Shown here piece by piece: positions 18,725-29,007 of a stretch of 64,000 nt of DNA. Made by a program: the position numbers and the translations under genes. Within the stretch, counting starts at the first letter, position 1; every line of letters begins with the position of its first letter. Origin of the DNA: Alkalibacterium sp. MB6 (GTDB taxonomy: Bacteria > Bacillota > Bacilli > Lactobacillales > Carnobacteriaceae_A); contig NZ_PREX01000001.1 in assembly GCF_009935905.1 (NCBI RefSeq), positions 153,742 through 217,741 on the forward strand, in the 5' to 3' direction. Below the pieces are notes generated by a model. It saw only the letters and a program-made list of their open reading frames with translations. It did not search any database and had not been told where the DNA came from.

Positions 18725-20449
18725 TTACTTATTTAAATACGATTCAACAAGCTCAACCACTTCTTCAGATGTTGAACAGTCCGTTACAGCTTTTTCAGCT
18801 AGTTCGGCCATTTCAACTGAATCAAGAGTTTTTAATAAGCTTCTTGTTTTTAGAATACTTGTCGCACTCATAGAGAATTCATCGAGTCCTAAACCGAGAA
18901 GGATTGGCACAGCCGTTTGATCTCCGGCCATCTCCCCACACATTCCAGCCCATTTGCCCTCTTTATGAGCAGCATCAATCACGTTTTTAACTAAACGTAA
19001 AATAGATGGGTTGTATGGTTGGTATAGATAAGATACTTGCTCATTCATTCGGTCAGCGGCCATCGTGTATTGAATCAGGTCATTTGTACCGATACTGAAG
19101 AAATCAACTTCTTTAGCAAATTGATCCGCTAAAACGGCAGCAGCTGGTATTTCTATCATGATACCGACTTGAATAGAATCTGATATGTCGACGCCATCAT
19201 TTTCTAGGTTCGCTCTTTCTTCGTCTAAGATAGCTTTGGCATCTCTAAATTCTTGAAGAGTAGCAATCATTGGGAACATGATACGTAAGGTTCCATGAAC
19301 AGACGCACGTAATAAAGCTCTCAATTGCGTACGGAAAATAGAATCCTGGTCTAAGCTGACACGTATAGCACGGTAGCCTAAGAATGGGTTCATTTCTTTA
19401 GGAAGCTCCAAGTATGGCAATTCTTTGTCTCCACCAATGTCCATTGTACGAACAACGACTGGCTTGTTATCCATGCCTTCTAATACCTGTTTATAAGATT
19501 CGTACTGTTCATCTTCTGATGGGAGTTCTGTAGAATCCATATATAAGAATTCTGTACGGTACAAGCCAACAGCTTCTCCACCATTATTCTTAACACCTTC
19601 TAAATCTTTAGGTGTTCCAATATTTGCAGCTAATTCAACGTGCTTTCCGTCTTTAGTTAAGCTTGGCTCGTCTTTAAGACGGTCCCACTCTTTTCTTAAC
19701 GTGTCGAATTCATCTGCTTTATTTTGGTAACGATCCTGTTCTTCTTCAGAAGGATTAATGTAAACATCGCCTTCTAATCCATCAACAATTAATTGGTCTC
19801 CTTCAGATACCAATTCAGTGATGTTCTTCGTTCCTACAATCGCAGGGATCTCAAGAGATCTAGCCATAATGGCTGAGTGAGATGTACGTCCTCCGATATT
19901 TGTTACAAATGCTTTAACATACTGCTTGTTTAGTTGGGCAGTATCACTGGGAGTCAAATCTTCGGCTACAATGATGACTTCTTTATCAATCGTTGCCGGA
20001 GAAGGAAGAGTGACATTAAGTAATCGAGCCAATACACGCTTTCTTACATCGCGGATGTCAGCAGCTCTTTCTTGCATATACGCATTATCTTCCATTGCTT
20101 CAAACATTGAAATGAACGTATCCGTTACTTGTTTAAAAGCATACTCGGCATTTGTTTTTTCATCATTTATAACTGCATTAGCTTGGTCAATTAAGTCCGG
20201 GTCTGAGAGCACCATAACATGTGCATCAAAAACCTGAGCCTCTTCTTCGCCCAAAGATTCTGCAGCAATCGAACGAATCTTGCCTAATTGCTCTTTGGCT
20301 TCATCAATAGCTTTAGTTAAACGCTGTTTTTCATTGTCTGTATCAGAAACAGTTGTTTTTTCAACAGTCAAATCAGGTTCTACCAACATATAGGCTTTCG
20401 CTTGGGCTATCCCGTCGCTTGCAGCAATTCCGGATACATGTTGAGTCAT
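18725..20449 (-). CDS. ptsI: Phosphoenolpyruvate-protein phosphotransferase (Enzyme I)
   Basis: General PTS enzyme that takes phosphate from PEP and passes it to HPr. The 574 residues are normal length. The phosphorylated His is H191 in [13 protein letters not shown]. The PEP-binding barrel shows IGTNDLIQY and the active Cys in [10 protein letters not shown] near 503. The start codon overlaps the ptsH stop by one base, so the pair is coupled. Confidence 0.98.
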   Translation of the reverse strand: MTQHVSGIAASDGIAQAKAYMLVEPDLTVEKTTVSDTDNEKQRLTKAIDEAKEQLGKIRSIAAESLGEEEAQVFDAHVMVLSDPDLIDQANAVINDEKTNAEYAFKQVTDTFISMFEAMEDNAYMQERAADIRDVRKRVLARLLNVTLPSPATIDKEVIIVAEDLTPSDTAQLNKQYVKAFVTNIGGRTSHSAIMARSLEIPAIVGTKNITELVSEGDQLIVDGLEGDVYINPSEEEQDRYQNKADEFDTLRKEWDRLKDEPSLTKDGKHVELAANIGTPKDLEGVKNNGGEAVGLYRTEFLYMDSTELPSEDEQYESYKQVLEGMDNKPVVVRTMDIGGDKELPYLELPKEMNPFLGYRAIRVSLDQDSIFRTQLRALLRASVHGTLRIMFPMIATLQEFRDAKAILDEERANLENDGVDISDSIQVGIMIEIPAAAVLADQFAKEVDFFSIGTNDLIQYTMAADRMNEQVSYLYQPYNPSILRLVKNVIDAAHKEGKWAGMCGEMAGDQTAVPILLGLGLDEFSMSATSILKTRSLLKTLDSVEMAELAEKAVTDCSTSEEVVELVESYLNK

Positions 20450-20715
20450 TAGTTTGCCATTCCCTCATTTTTGATTGTTTGGTCGATTCCTGCGATCGCT
20501 TCTTCTTCATCAGCGCCTTCAGCAGTAATAACAACGTCTGCACCTTTACCTACACCTAGAGACATAACGCCCATGATAGATTTCAAGTTAACAGATTTAC
20601 CTTTATACTCTAAAGTAATATCAGAGTTAAATTTGCTTGCTGTTTGAACAAGTAGTGTTGCTGGTCTTGCGTGGATACCTGTTTCTGCTGTGATATTATA
20701 TTCTCTTCTTTCCAT
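20449..20715 (-). CDS. ptsH: Phosphocarrier protein HPr
   Basis: PTS phosphocarrier and, when phosphorylated on Ser46, the co-repressor of CcpA. The start is ATG at 20715 after AAGGAGC; the 33 extra N-terminal codons run back through the promoter. The 88 residues have H15 in GIHARPAT and S46 in [11 protein letters not shown], so both regulatory sites are intact. Its promoter contains a cre-like operator. Confidence 0.98.
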   Translation of the reverse strand: MERREYNITAETGIHARPATLLVQTASKFNSDITLEYKGKSVNLKSIMGVMSLGVGKGADVVITAEGADEEEAIAGIDQTIKNEGMAN

Positions 20716-20760
20716 AATGACTAGCTCCTTTTCAATAAAAAGTATTTTTGATCGAAAGGT

Positions 20761-20789
20761 ATAAAATGATAGCGCTTCATGTTTGTCAA
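20761..20789 (-). promoter_or_regulatory. ptsHI promoter
   Basis: On the minus strand there is a perfect TTGACA (complement of 20784-20789), 17-bp spacer, and TTTTAT (complement of 20761-20766) as a moderate -10. The leader is about 40 nt. Confidence 0.65.
20767..20779 (-). promoter_or_regulatory. Catabolite-responsive element (cre) in the ptsHI spacer
   Basis: TGAAGCGCTATCA on the minus strand matches the low-GC Gram-positive cre consensus TGAARCGYTTTCA with one mismatch. It fills the spacer between -35 and -10, a position that predicts CcpA repression rather than activation. Confidence 0.65.
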
Positions 20790-20899
20790 AGTTGTGTACC
20801 GTACTTGAACACAAAGAATCACTCTACTCTTTCTTCTTATACAGATTACCATTTTTTTCCCGTAGCGACAACTATTTTCTACTTTTTAGTATTTTTCGC

Positions 20900-20928
20900 T
20901 TGAAAGTCAAAGAAGGTCAGATTATAAT
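20900..20928 (+). promoter_or_regulatory. clpE promoter P1
   Basis: TTGAAA (20900-20905), 17-bp spacer, TATAAT (20923-20928). CtsR box 1 lies inside the spacer. Confidence 0.8.
20905..20921 (+). promoter_or_regulatory. CtsR operator 1
   Basis: AGTCAAA-GAA-GGTCAGA follows the CtsR heptad repeat pattern (RGTCAAA, 3 nt, RGTCAAA) and overlaps promoter P1, so CtsR would block RNA polymerase until heat or protein stress. Confidence 0.75.
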
Positions 20929-20940
20929 AGAATTATCAAA

Positions 20941-20957
20941 GGTCAAAGTTGGTCAGA
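20941..20957 (+). promoter_or_regulatory. CtsR operator 2
   Basis: GGTCAAA-GTT-GGTCAGA is a second good heptad repeat just downstream of the P1 start site. Confidence 0.75.
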
Positions 20958-21003
20958 CTAAACCATGCTTTTTCCTGTTTAATAGAAAGTTGACCCCTTT
21001 CAA

Positions 21004-21032
21004 ATGACCTTTGGAATCATTATTAGTATAAT
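21004..21032 (+). promoter_or_regulatory. Possible clpE promoter P2
   Basis: ATGACC, 17 bp, then a perfect TATAAT (21027-21032), about 35 nt before the clpE start. The -35 is only moderate. Confidence 0.45.
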
Positions 21033-21069
21033 AAAATAGAAGTAAAAAGAAGAAAGGAAGGTATATCGT

Positions 21070-23331
21070 ATGATATGTCAACGTTGTATGGAAAGAAATG
21101 CAACCATTCACTTAACGACCAGTATTAATGGGAACAGACGTGAAATCGATCTGTGTCAAAAATGCTACCGAGAAATCAAACAACAGGAACAACAAGGGCG
21201 TATGAACCGAGTAATGGGTCAAGATCCTTTCGGAATGAATCAATTCGATGATTTTTTCAAAGCTTTGTCACGAGGCATGCAACCCGACCAACAAGGTCAA
21301 ACACCGCCTAATCAACAACATGCTTCTGGAGGCAACCAGCCCCCTAACCAAGGGACTTCTAGAGGTGGCTTGTTAGGAGAGTATGGGGTTGACCTTACTC
21401 AAATGGCACGAGAAGGAAAAGTCGATCCAGTTATTGGTCGAGACCGAGAAATCGAGCGAGTAATTGAAATTTTAAATAGACGCACAAAAAACAACCCTGT
21501 ATTAACTGGTGAAGCAGGCGTTGGTAAAACAGCCATCGTTGAAGGTCTTGCTTTAAAGATAGTAAACGGCGAAGTACCACAAAAGCTTCAAGATAAAGAA
21601 GTTATCCGTTTGGATGTTGCTTCTCTTGTACAAGGAACCGGCATTAGAGGACAGTTTGAAGAAAGAATGCAACAATTAATGAATGAATTAAGAGAGAATA
21701 AAAATATTATTTTGTTCATTGATGAGGTTCACGAAATTGTTGGCGCTGGTTCTGCTGAAGGAAGCAGTATGGACGCTGGAAATATTCTGAAGCCAGCTTT
21801 AGCCCGCGGTGAATTGCAAATGGTTGGTGCGACTACTTTAAACGAATACCGAAAAATTGAAAAAGATCCGGCATTAGAAAGACGATTACAGCCGGTACGA
21901 GTCAACGAACCAACTTTAGAAGAAACTTACACGATTTTAAAAGGTATTCAAAAACAATACGAAGATTATCACCACGTCAAATATTCTGAAGAAGCCATTA
22001 AGAGTGCCGTAGAATTATCTCACCGCTACATTCAGGATCGTTTCCTTCCAGATAAAGCCATTGATTTAATAGATGAATCAGGTTCTAAGAAAAACTTAAC
22101 GATTCAAACGGTCGACCCAGCTGCTTTAGAAGAGAAAATCAAAGAAGCCGATCAAGCGAAACAAGAAGCATTAGAACAAGAAGATTACGAAAAAGCTGCT
22201 TTTTACCGTGATCAAGTAACGAAGTATAAAGAAATGATTAATCAACAGACTCCTGAGTCTGAACAGCCAGTCATTACTGAACAAGATATCATTTCAATTA
22301 TTGAAATGAGAACAGGTATCCCTGTTGGTGAATTGAAGGAAAAAGAGCAAGAACAGTTGAAAGACCTTGATCAATCCTTGAGAAAACATGTCATAGGTCA
22401 AGACCAAGCCATAGACAAAGTGGCTCGAGCTATTCGTCGTAACCGGATTGGATTACGCCAGAAAAATAGACCGATTGGTTCCTTCCTCTTCGTAGGGCCA
22501 ACTGGTGTCGGTAAGACTGAATTGGCTAAAACCTTGGCCTTGGAATTGTTTGGAAGCAAAGAAGCTTATGTCCGACTCGATATGAGTGAGTATATGGAAA
22601 AACACAGCACGTCCAAACTCATTGGTTCTCCTCCAGGCTATGTAGGGTACGAAGAAGCTGGTCAGCTAACTGAGAAAGTTAGACGAAACCCATACAGCTT
22701 AATCTTAGTCGATGAAGTGGAGAAAGCTCACCCTGATGTGATGAATATGTTCTTGCAAATTCTGGATGACGGCCGTTTGACCGATGCACAAGGGCGAACA
22801 GTTAACTTTAAAGAAACCATCATTATTATGACTACTAACGCTGGAACAACGAACGTCGAATCAAGTGTTGGTTTCGGTGCTCAATTAAGCGGTCAGCAAC
22901 ATTCCTTATTAAATCATTTAGGAGACTTCTTCCGTCCTGAATTCCTAAACCGATTTGATGGTATTGTTGAATTCAACTCTCTAACTAAGGAGAACTTGCT
23001 GGAAATTATTGAGTTGATGCTAGAAGACATTAAAGAAGCCATGACCCAGCACCATATTACAGTGACCGTTGATCAATCAGCAAAAGAGAAACTGGTCGAT
23101 TTGGGCTATGATCCTAAAATGGGTGCACGGCCGCTAAGACGAGTGATTGAAGAGCAAATTGAAGATAGAATTGCAGAATTTTATTTAAATAATCCTGAAC
23201 CGGGTCACATCTTAGCTACAGTTGATGAAAATGGAAACATTATGATTACAAATGAAACAGATGAGTCTGTAACAGAATCCACAAGTGACTCGACTGATGA
23301 ATCGACAGAGAACACTGAAGAGTCAGAATAA
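21070..23331 (+). CDS. clpE: ATP-dependent Clp protease ATP-binding subunit ClpE
   Basis: HSP100 unfoldase that feeds ClpP under heat or misfolding stress. The 753 residues comprise an N-terminal zinc finger C3-C6-C29-C32 that distinguishes ClpE from ClpC, a Q/P/G-rich linker (about 45-98), AAA domain 1 with Walker A GEAGVGKT at 147-154, a UVR-like coiled segment ([15 protein letters not shown]), AAA domain 2 with GPTGVGKT near 480, and a C-terminal D2-small domain. The last about 30 residues are a low-complexity acidic S/T/E/D tail. It is divergent from ptsHI and controlled by two CtsR boxes. Confidence 0.97.
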   Translation: MICQRCMERNATIHLTTSINGNRREIDLCQKCYREIKQQEQQGRMNRVMGQDPFGMNQFDDFFKALSRGMQPDQQGQTPPNQQHASGGNQPPNQGTSRGGLLGEYGVDLTQMAREGKVDPVIGRDREIERVIEILNRRTKNNPVLTGEAGVGKTAIVEGLALKIVNGEVPQKLQDKEVIRLDVASLVQGTGIRGQFEERMQQLMNELRENKNIILFIDEVHEIVGAGSAEGSSMDAGNILKPALARGELQMVGATTLNEYRKIEKDPALERRLQPVRVNEPTLEETYTILKGIQKQYEDYHHVKYSEEAIKSAVELSHRYIQDRFLPDKAIDLIDESGSKKNLTIQTVDPAALEEKIKEADQAKQEALEQEDYEKAAFYRDQVTKYKEMINQQTPESEQPVITEQDIISIIEMRTGIPVGELKEKEQEQLKDLDQSLRKHVIGQDQAIDKVARAIRRNRIGLRQKNRPIGSFLFVGPTGVGKTELAKTLALELFGSKEAYVRLDMSEYMEKHSTSKLIGSPPGYVGYEEAGQLTEKVRRNPYSLILVDEVEKAHPDVMNMFLQILDDGRLTDAQGRTVNFKETIIIMTTNAGTTNVESSVGFGAQLSGQQHSLLNHLGDFFRPEFLNRFDGIVEFNSLTKENLLEIIELMLEDIKEAMTQHHITVTVDQSAKEKLVDLGYDPKMGARPLRRVIEEQIEDRIAEFYLNNPEPGHILATVDENGNIMITNETDESVTESTSDSTDESTENTEESE

Positions 23332-23341
23332 AGTCATTATC

Positions 23342-23386
23342 AAAAAAACAACCATCACGTATTCATACGCCGATGGTTGTTTTTTT
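23342..23386. terminator. Bidirectional terminator between clpE and sleB-like gene
   Basis: A 15-bp perfect stem (AAAAAAACAACCATC and its complement) has T runs on both strands. It serves clpE from the left and the wall hydrolase gene from the right. Confidence 0.9.
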
Positions 23387-23457
23387 GTTTTATATGACTT
23401 TTTGAGAGTTTGTTTCGCTTTAATTTCATTTACTTCGATTTTGTGAACTGTGTTTTC

Positions 23458-24087
23458 TTACCTTCTAAAGACATGGTTACCAATAGTGGTAACGTATTCT
23501 AACGTATCAAACCATTCCTGACCGGCTGCAATAGCTGGGTTGTAGAAATATAAAGCATCTCCTACTGGCCCCTTACCTCTAAGTGCTTCTTTAGCAGCTT
23601 GTAAGGACGTCTGTGTAGCCTCGTTATATATTGCCCCATTCATTACTGGTTCAAATTGACACGGCTGGTATATCACTTCTTTAACAGAATCAGGAAACTG
23701 TCGATGATTCACTCTATTTAATACCACTTGCCCTACAGCAACTTTTCCCTCATAAGACTCACCTTTCGCTTCGGCTTCGATGATTCTTGCGAGCAAATCA
23801 ATTAGCTCAGGATTGATAGGTTCTCTTAAATCTAAACTGGTTCCTGATACCGATACGATTAATTCGGTAGGTTCTTCATCTAATAGTGTTGAGAGAGCTT
23901 CATCAGTGGATACATCTTCTTCCAGATCAGTAACTAAATCAAGTAAGCTTGCGGGTTCATATTCTATGATAAAACCTAAAGCTTTGAGCACTTTATCATT
24001 AGATAAAGATTCAGCCTTTGTTTCAGGCGTTCGTATTGTCACTGCACCTATAAAGAGACAGGCAAGCAACATTATTTTTATTATCAT
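23458..24087 (-). CDS. SleB/CwlJ-type cell wall hydrolase, secreted
   Basis: Predicted exported peptidoglycan hydrolase of 209 residues. A signal-like hydrophobic N-terminus occupies 1-25, an acidic spacer (about 50-75) follows, then a Hydrolase_2 domain at about 95-209 with the likely catalytic Glu in ARIIEAEAKGE (E104) and the family run GKVAVGQVVLNRV. SleB-like lytic transglycosylases are best known in spore germination, yet this genome type does not sporulate; a vegetative wall-remodelling role is inferred. The start follows GAGGAGGAAAAG. Confidence 0.85.
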   Translation of the reverse strand: MIIKIMLLACLFIGAVTIRTPETKAESLSNDKVLKALGFIIEYEPASLLDLVTDLEEDVSTDEALSTLLDEEPTELIVSVSGTSLDLREPINPELIDLLARIIEAEAKGESYEGKVAVGQVVLNRVNHRQFPDSVKEVIYQPCQFEPVMNGAIYNEATQTSLQAAKEALRGKGPVGDALYFYNPAIAAGQEWFDTLEYVTTIGNHVFRR

Positions 24088-24415
24088 CTTTTCCTCCTCA
24101 TATACCCTATCGTTTCATACATCAGACACTGGTATACATGCGGTATTCTATAGTTTTATCGTCTACAAAAAGGATGCTGATTGTCCTAAACAGTGAATAA
24201 TCAGGCTACCTCACTAATAAATACTATAACTGTAAAGGGATGATTCACAAAGTGATACGCTCTTATGGGCCATGATTCTACGGTTTTTATTGGTTAGTCC
24301 TTTCTCATTTTGATCATTCTCTCCTTTTTATTAGTCTACTTCATATGAAAAACGACCGGGCCACAGGAGGCAGAAGCCTCTAGTAATCCAGTCGTTTTAT
24401 TTTTTAGCTTAATGC
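24088..24415. other. Intergenic region, 328 bp
   Basis: Between the wall hydrolase gene and prfC. Apart from the prfC terminator at 24348-24399 I see no coding frame, strong promoter or RNA fold. Confidence 0.5.
24348..24399 (-). terminator. Terminator after prfC
   Basis: On the minus strand AAAACGAC pairs with GTCGTTTT around an inner AGAGGC/GCCTCC hairpin and is followed by a T run. Confidence 0.75.
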
Positions 24416-26008
24416 TTATAATAAAGAGGTTAACTCTACATCGGGATATTTATCACTAAACCATCTCATAGCAAAGGTGTTTTCGAATAGGAATAAGGGT
24501 TGATCAAACCGGTCACGAACCAGCATATTTCTACTCGACCCCATATTCTCGTCTAATTGTTTCGGATCAATCCATCTAGCGATACGGCTGCCGATTGAAG
24601 TCATCACCACTTCAGAGTTGTACTCATTCTTCATTCGGTGCTCAAACACTTCAAATTGCAACTGACCAACCGCTCCAATAATGTAATCTTCTGTGTGATA
24701 AGACTTATATAGTTGGATAGCACCCTCTTGTACCAGTTGGTTAATGCCTTTGTGAAAAGATTTTTGTTTCATGACGTTCTTAGCCTCGACTCTGACGAAT
24801 AGTTCAGGTGTAAATTGAGGCAAGTCTTTAAACTCAATTTTATCTTTTCCAGAATAGATTGTATCCCCAATTTGGAAATTCCCTGTGTCATAAAGACCAA
24901 TAATATCACCAGCTACAGCATCTGATACCGATTCACGGTTCTCAGCCATGAACTGAGTAGAATTAGACAACCGCATTTTTTTCCCTTCTCTAGAAAGTGT
25001 CACATCTATACCTCGCTCAAAGCGTCCCGAACAAATTCTCAAAAAGGCAATACGGTCACGGTGTTTAGGGTCCATATTGGCTTGGATTTTAAAGATAAAG
25101 CCTGAGAAATCCTCATCAGTTGGAGAGACTACTTTCTCATCTTCCGTGTCTTGATCAGTCGGCTCAGGTGCAAACTGTAAAAACGTTTCTAAAAAGGTTT
25201 GGACACCGAAATTAGTTAAAGCCGATCCGAAAAAGACAGGTGTTAATTCGCCTTTTGCGATAGCTTCTCTTGAAAATTCATTGCCGGCTTCTTTTAAAAG
25301 TAAGGCATCTTCTAAAACTTGGTTATAGAGACTTTCATTTTGGTATGGATGATCGCCTTCTATTTCTCCTTCATCTGTCAAGGAGATGAAACGCTCACCA
25401 TGATTGTGACTATCAGGACGCAACACTTCTATTCGATTATGAAACACATCATATAAGCCAAGCAATGTTTTTCCTGATCCCATTGGCCAGTTCATTGGGT
25501 AAGCATCGATTTCCAACACTTCTTCGAGCTCTTCAATCAAATCTAATGGCTCTCTTCCATCTCGGTCAATTTTGTTCATAAATGTAAATATGGGAATGCC
25601 TCTCATGCGGCACACTTTGAATAATTTCTTAGTCTGCTCTTCAATCCCCTTACCACTGTCGACCACCATAACTGCAGCATCGACTGCCATTAATGTTCGG
25701 TAAGTATCTTCCGAGAAGTCTTCGTGCCCAGGCGTATCCAAAATGTTTATACGTTTATCTTGGTAATCAAATTGCATGACCGAACTGGTAACAGAAATCC
25801 CTCTTTGCTTTTCAATCTCCATCCAGTCTGACTTAGCAAACTTTCCAGTTTTTTTAGCTTTTACTGTTCCAGCCTGTCTAATGGCTCCACCAAAGAGCAA
25901 TAATTGTTCTGTTATCGTTGTCTTACCTGCATCCGGGTGAGAGATAATGGCAAAGGTTCTTCTTTTTTTAACTTCTTTTTTCAAATCTTTTAGTTGTGTA
26001 TCGTTCAC
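24416..26008 (-). CDS. prfC: Peptide chain release factor 3
   Basis: GTPase that recycles RF1/RF2 after termination. The 530 residues show the P-loop SHPDAGKTT at 23-31, [11 protein letters not shown] as switch I/G2, DTPGH, and NKIDRDG as G4, with the RF3-specific absence of an EF-G domain IV. The start is GTG at 26008 after AAGGACG. It follows the permease gene by 33 nt and ends at its own terminator. Confidence 0.97.
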   Translation of the reverse strand: MNDTQLKDLKKEVKKRRTFAIISHPDAGKTTITEQLLLFGGAIRQAGTVKAKKTGKFAKSDWMEIEKQRGISVTSSVMQFDYQDKRINILDTPGHEDFSEDTYRTLMAVDAAVMVVDSGKGIEEQTKKLFKVCRMRGIPIFTFMNKIDRDGREPLDLIEELEEVLEIDAYPMNWPMGSGKTLLGLYDVFHNRIEVLRPDSHNHGERFISLTDEGEIEGDHPYQNESLYNQVLEDALLLKEAGNEFSREAIAKGELTPVFFGSALTNFGVQTFLETFLQFAPEPTDQDTEDEKVVSPTDEDFSGFIFKIQANMDPKHRDRIAFLRICSGRFERGIDVTLSREGKKMRLSNSTQFMAENRESVSDAVAGDIIGLYDTGNFQIGDTIYSGKDKIEFKDLPQFTPELFVRVEAKNVMKQKSFHKGINQLVQEGAIQLYKSYHTEDYIIGAVGQLQFEVFEHRMKNEYNSEVVMTSIGSRIARWIDPKQLDENMGSSRNMLVRDRFDQPLFLFENTFAMRWFSDKYPDVELTSLL

Positions 26009-26041
26009 TATAAAACGTCCTTATAAATAAATTTTCAACCC

Positions 26042-27151
26042 TTAATGTTGAATCGGTTCAGTTTTTTTTCTCACTTTATTTTCTTTTACCATTCGTGCAA
26101 CATAGTAGCCGATGGTTTTAATCATAACAAATACAGGTACCCCGATTAACATACCCAACAAACCAGCGATGTTAGCAGAAGCTAACAAAACCAGTATGAC
26201 GGTCAAAGGGTGAATAGATAATGACTTCCCAACAAAGAATGGGGTGAGTAAATTACTATCTAACTGTTGGACAATTAATACGAATAAACCAGCTAGTACA
26301 GCTAAAGTCCGCGATTCAACTAAACCAACGATGATAGCAGGTGCAGCTCCAATAAATGGACCGACAAAGGGAATAAAATTCGTTATTGCAGCGAATAATG
26401 ATAGTAGCAAAGCTGACGGTATACCAGCAAGTGTATATAAGAAAAACAACAAGCCTCCTACTATAATGGACGCTATTCCTTTTCCACTTATATAGCCGGA
26501 CATGACTTCGTCGGTCTGAATAAGCATGTCTTTAACATTTTTTCTATACTTAGTTGATGTGTGATCTAATACTAGCGGTACAAATTTCCATCCATCATAT
26601 AACATATAAAATAAAATGACGGGAATCGTTATCGCCATAAACGCAATTTCGGTATATTTTTGAACCAAGTTACCTACACCAGAAACCAGTCCACTTAGAA
26701 AACGAGAACCTATATCTCCAAGCCATACTTCTAAATTTTCTAGTATCGGTGCGATATTGATCTCTTGCATCCACGGTTCTTCCCCTAATCTTAGAGCATA
26801 AATTTCCAATTGATTTATAAATTGGGGTATACCGGATACTATATTCGTAGCTTGTTCAATTAGCATAGGAATACCGACAACAACAGCAAAAACGAGGATC
26901 CCAACTAACATGAGCATCACTAGTGCGATCCCTATGACTCGTTTAATTTTGATTCTTTCAAGTAATTGAACGATGGGGTTTAATAAATAATATAAAAAAC
27001 CAGCAATGAGTAAAGGCATGAATAATGCCGTTAATATGCCGACGAAAGGATTTAATATAAAATCAATCTGTTGAAGCACTACTATTAATATGGCCGCTAA
27101 CAAGAGCCATATAGTCCAAAACATTAATTTTGAATTTTTCCAATTTATCAC
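26042..27151 (-). CDS. AI-2E family (PerM-type) transporter
   Basis: Polytopic membrane protein of 369 residues with about eight hydrophobic segments. It has the family pattern of two N-terminal helices, a long extracytoplasmic amphipathic region (about 85-165), and the conserved ALLLSLFAAITNFIPFVGP stretch. Members include Na+/H+ antiporters and putative AI-2 exporters; the substrate here is unknown. The start is GTG at 27151 (GTG ATA AAT TGG) after GGAAG, since a likely promoter lies further upstream in the open frame. Confidence 0.85.
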   Translation of the reverse strand: MINWKNSKLMFWTIWLLLAAILIVVLQQIDFILNPFVGILTALFMPLLIAGFLYYLLNPIVQLLERIKIKRVIGIALVMLMLVGILVFAVVVGIPMLIEQATNIVSGIPQFINQLEIYALRLGEEPWMQEINIAPILENLEVWLGDIGSRFLSGLVSGVGNLVQKYTEIAFMAITIPVILFYMLYDGWKFVPLVLDHTSTKYRKNVKDMLIQTDEVMSGYISGKGIASIIVGGLLFFLYTLAGIPSALLLSLFAAITNFIPFVGPFIGAAPAIIVGLVESRTLAVLAGLFVLIVQQLDSNLLTPFFVGKSLSIHPLTVILVLLASANIAGLLGMLIGVPVFVMIKTIGYYVARMVKENKVRKKTEPIQH

Positions 27152-27185
27152 ATTGTCTTCTTCCTTTCGTGCGTATCTCTTACCT

Positions 27186-27214
27186 ATTATAAGTGACACT
27201 CGTACAGATTGAAA
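27186..27214 (-). promoter_or_regulatory. Possible promoter for the AI-2E transporter gene
   Basis: On the minus strand a perfect TATAAT (complement of 27186-27191) lies 17 bp from a weak TTTCAA. It supports the GTG start at 27151 over the upstream one. Confidence 0.4.
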
Positions 27215-27291
27215 GGGCTAGTTTCTACAATCTATTGACGGTTTTTCCACTTATTGCTATAGTATGAATACGTTAAGAAATGAGGGATGTT

Positions 27292-27729
27292 ATGAAGTTT
27301 CAAATGACGAGAGATATTAACAGTTCTATTTACAATGACTCATTAACTATTCGAAAAACAGTCTTTATAGAGGAACAGCAAGTTGACGAAGCACTTGAGA
27401 TTGATGAATTGGAAAGTCAGACCTTACATGTGGTTGGGTACGATGAAAAAGAAGAAGCATGTTGTACGGCAAGACTTTATGAAAAAGAAACAGGAATGAT
27501 TAAAGTTCAACGTGTCGCTGTTCTATCTTCCCACCGAGGTAAATGTTACGGTAGAGAATTATTGAATGCCATCGAGGATATTGCCAAGTCCGAATTTAAT
27601 GCTCACACATTGGTTCTTGATGCTCAAGATCACGCCATTCCTTTTTACGAAAAAAGTCACTACACCGTTTACGGTGGCCCATTCTTGGATGCCAACATTC
27701 CTCACCACCATATGAAAAAAGAGATATAG
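27292..27729 (+). CDS. GNAT family N-acetyltransferase
   Basis: 145-residue acetyltransferase resembling the YjcF/ElaA group. The acetyl-CoA loop is in VQRVAVLSSHRGKCYGRELL (motif A), and the C-terminal IPFYEKSHYTVYGGPFLD is typical of this group. The substrate is unknown. ATG at 27292 follows GAGGGATGTT; the four upstream codons contain that ribosome-binding site. It stands alone on the plus strand; its stop codon lies in the terminator stem. Confidence 0.85.
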   Translation: MKFQMTRDINSSIYNDSLTIRKTVFIEEQQVDEALEIDELESQTLHVVGYDEKEEACCTARLYEKETGMIKVQRVAVLSSHRGKCYGRELLNAIEDIAKSEFNAHTLVLDAQDHAIPFYEKSHYTVYGGPFLDANIPHHHMKKEI

Positions 27730-27754
27730 ACACTTAGTCCATATCTCTTTTTTT
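27716..27754. terminator. Bidirectional terminator between GNAT and DUF3006 genes
   Basis: GAGATAT(A)GAC pairs with GTC(C)ATATCTC with one mismatch, with T runs on either strand. Confidence 0.8.
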
Positions 27755-27985
27755 CGTTCGGTTCAAAAGCGCCTGCCTTTTTGCTTTATTTTCCTTAAGG
27801 CGCCTGCCTTTTTCGCTCACATCATTAGAAACAACTACCCAGCCTTCTTGGGTCTTCTCGAATAAAAACACATCGCCCCATTCAAATGGTTTCGGAAGCA
27901 TATGTGTATCGATAAGTATCTCTTCTTTTGAATCGAGAATAATGACTGCTTTGTCATCGAAAACAGCTTCCACTACACCATACAT
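27734..27985 (-). CDS. DUF3006 domain protein
   Basis: 83-residue protein of unknown function with a beta-rich N-terminal half (YGVVEAVFDDKAVIILD) and a basic C-terminal tail. DUF3006 proteins are often encoded next to ComEC-like metallo-beta-lactamase proteins, as here: the start lies one base after the stop of the MBL gene. Confidence 0.75.
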   Translation of the reverse strand: MYGVVEAVFDDKAVIILDSKEEILIDTHMLPKPFEWGDVFLFEKTQEGWVVVSNDVSEKGRRLKENKAKRQALLNRTKKRDMD

Positions 27986-27986
27986 A

Positions 27987-29006
27987 CTACTCCTCCTCCG
28001 TTTTTAATTCCCATTCACCATCCGGAAGAATGGTCAGTGACAGAGTGCCAAAGGTATCCGTTCCATATACAGGAATATCTAAGGCTTCCAACCGGTCTAA
28101 TACCTCTTGATGTGGATGCCCATATGAATTATCTTGCCCAGCCTGATAAAAGGCCACAGCTGGATCCACTGCTTCAATCCATTCCATTCCTGCGCTGTAT
28201 CTTGAGCCGTGGTGTCCAATCATCATAATATCTGCACTCACAGCATATGGTCTCTCATGAGCAATCTCAGCTTCTATCGACGCATCAATGTCCCCGGTTT
28301 GAATAAATTGGGTATCTCCTATAGACAGTCTCGTCGCGATAGATTCATCGTTTTGATTGCTTTCAGTGGCGTCTTGTTGAGGATGAAGCACATCAATGGT
28401 AAATGCTCCTTTAGTATACGTTTCCCCTCGCTTTGCTTCCACATAAGTCACATTTGAAGCTAATAACGCATCCAAGACACGTGTATAAGTCTGTGATGTG
28501 TGGTCCATTCCGTTCATCCACACTTCTCCCACTTGAAAATACTCGAGAACCAATTCCCCATTTCCAATATGGTCGGCATCATTATGGGTGAAAATTAGTA
28601 AGTCGATTTTACCTCCTACTCCAATTTCATCATTTAAGTAGGTAATAATTCGCTTCTCGCTATCATCAAATCGACCCGTATCAATAAGTATCGTTGTACC
28701 ATCATACCCTTTTAGTAGCATGGACGATCCTTGTCCCACATCAAATACTCGGATATCAACTACATACTCTTCTTCACTAGGATCAAAGTCGACTGTATTT
28801 GACCACTGTCTAATCGAGTGGACGATCTGATCCCACCGTGCTTCTAAGCCATCAAATGGAAGGTCATATCGTTCGACTAACAAGCCTAAGAAAAATGCAG
28901 CTACAACAACCAATACTGTTTTTAAAAGGGAATGGTTCCCTTTCTGCCCACTCGGTCTTTTCTTAGAGGCAGTCCTTTTATAAGGTGTCTTTCTTTTTCT
29001 ATTCAC
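27987..29006 (-). CDS. Membrane-anchored metallo-beta-lactamase-fold hydrolase (ComEC C-terminal-like)
   Basis: 339 residues: a basic N-terminus, one membrane segment at about 29-44, then an MBL domain with the metal motif THNDADHIGN, distal MIGHHGSRYS, and further His near SYGHPHQEV. This resembles the free-standing hydrolase half of ComEC/Rec2; extracellular nuclease or nucleotidase activity is inferred from family, not shown. It is middle gene of a three-gene operon with the pseudouridine synthase and the DUF3006 protein. Confidence 0.82.
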   Translation of the reverse strand: MNRKRKTPYKRTASKKRPSGQKGNHSLLKTVLVVVAAFFLGLLVERYDLPFDGLEARWDQIVHSIRQWSNTVDFDPSEEEYVVDIRVFDVGQGSSMLLKGYDGTTILIDTGRFDDSEKRIITYLNDEIGVGGKIDLLIFTHNDADHIGNGELVLEYFQVGEVWMNGMDHTSQTYTRVLDALLASNVTYVEAKRGETYTKGAFTIDVLHPQQDATESNQNDESIATRLSIGDTQFIQTGDIDASIEAEIAHERPYAVSADIMMIGHHGSRYSAGMEWIEAVDPAVAFYQAGQDNSYGHPHQEVLDRLEALDIPVYGTDTFGTLSLTILPDGEWELKTEEE

Positions 29007-29007
29007 T

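Noticed and set aside
20990..21010. Third CtsR box upstream of clpE
   Set aside because: Two reversed half-sites are present, but they are 14 bp apart instead of 10, which does not fit the CtsR pattern.
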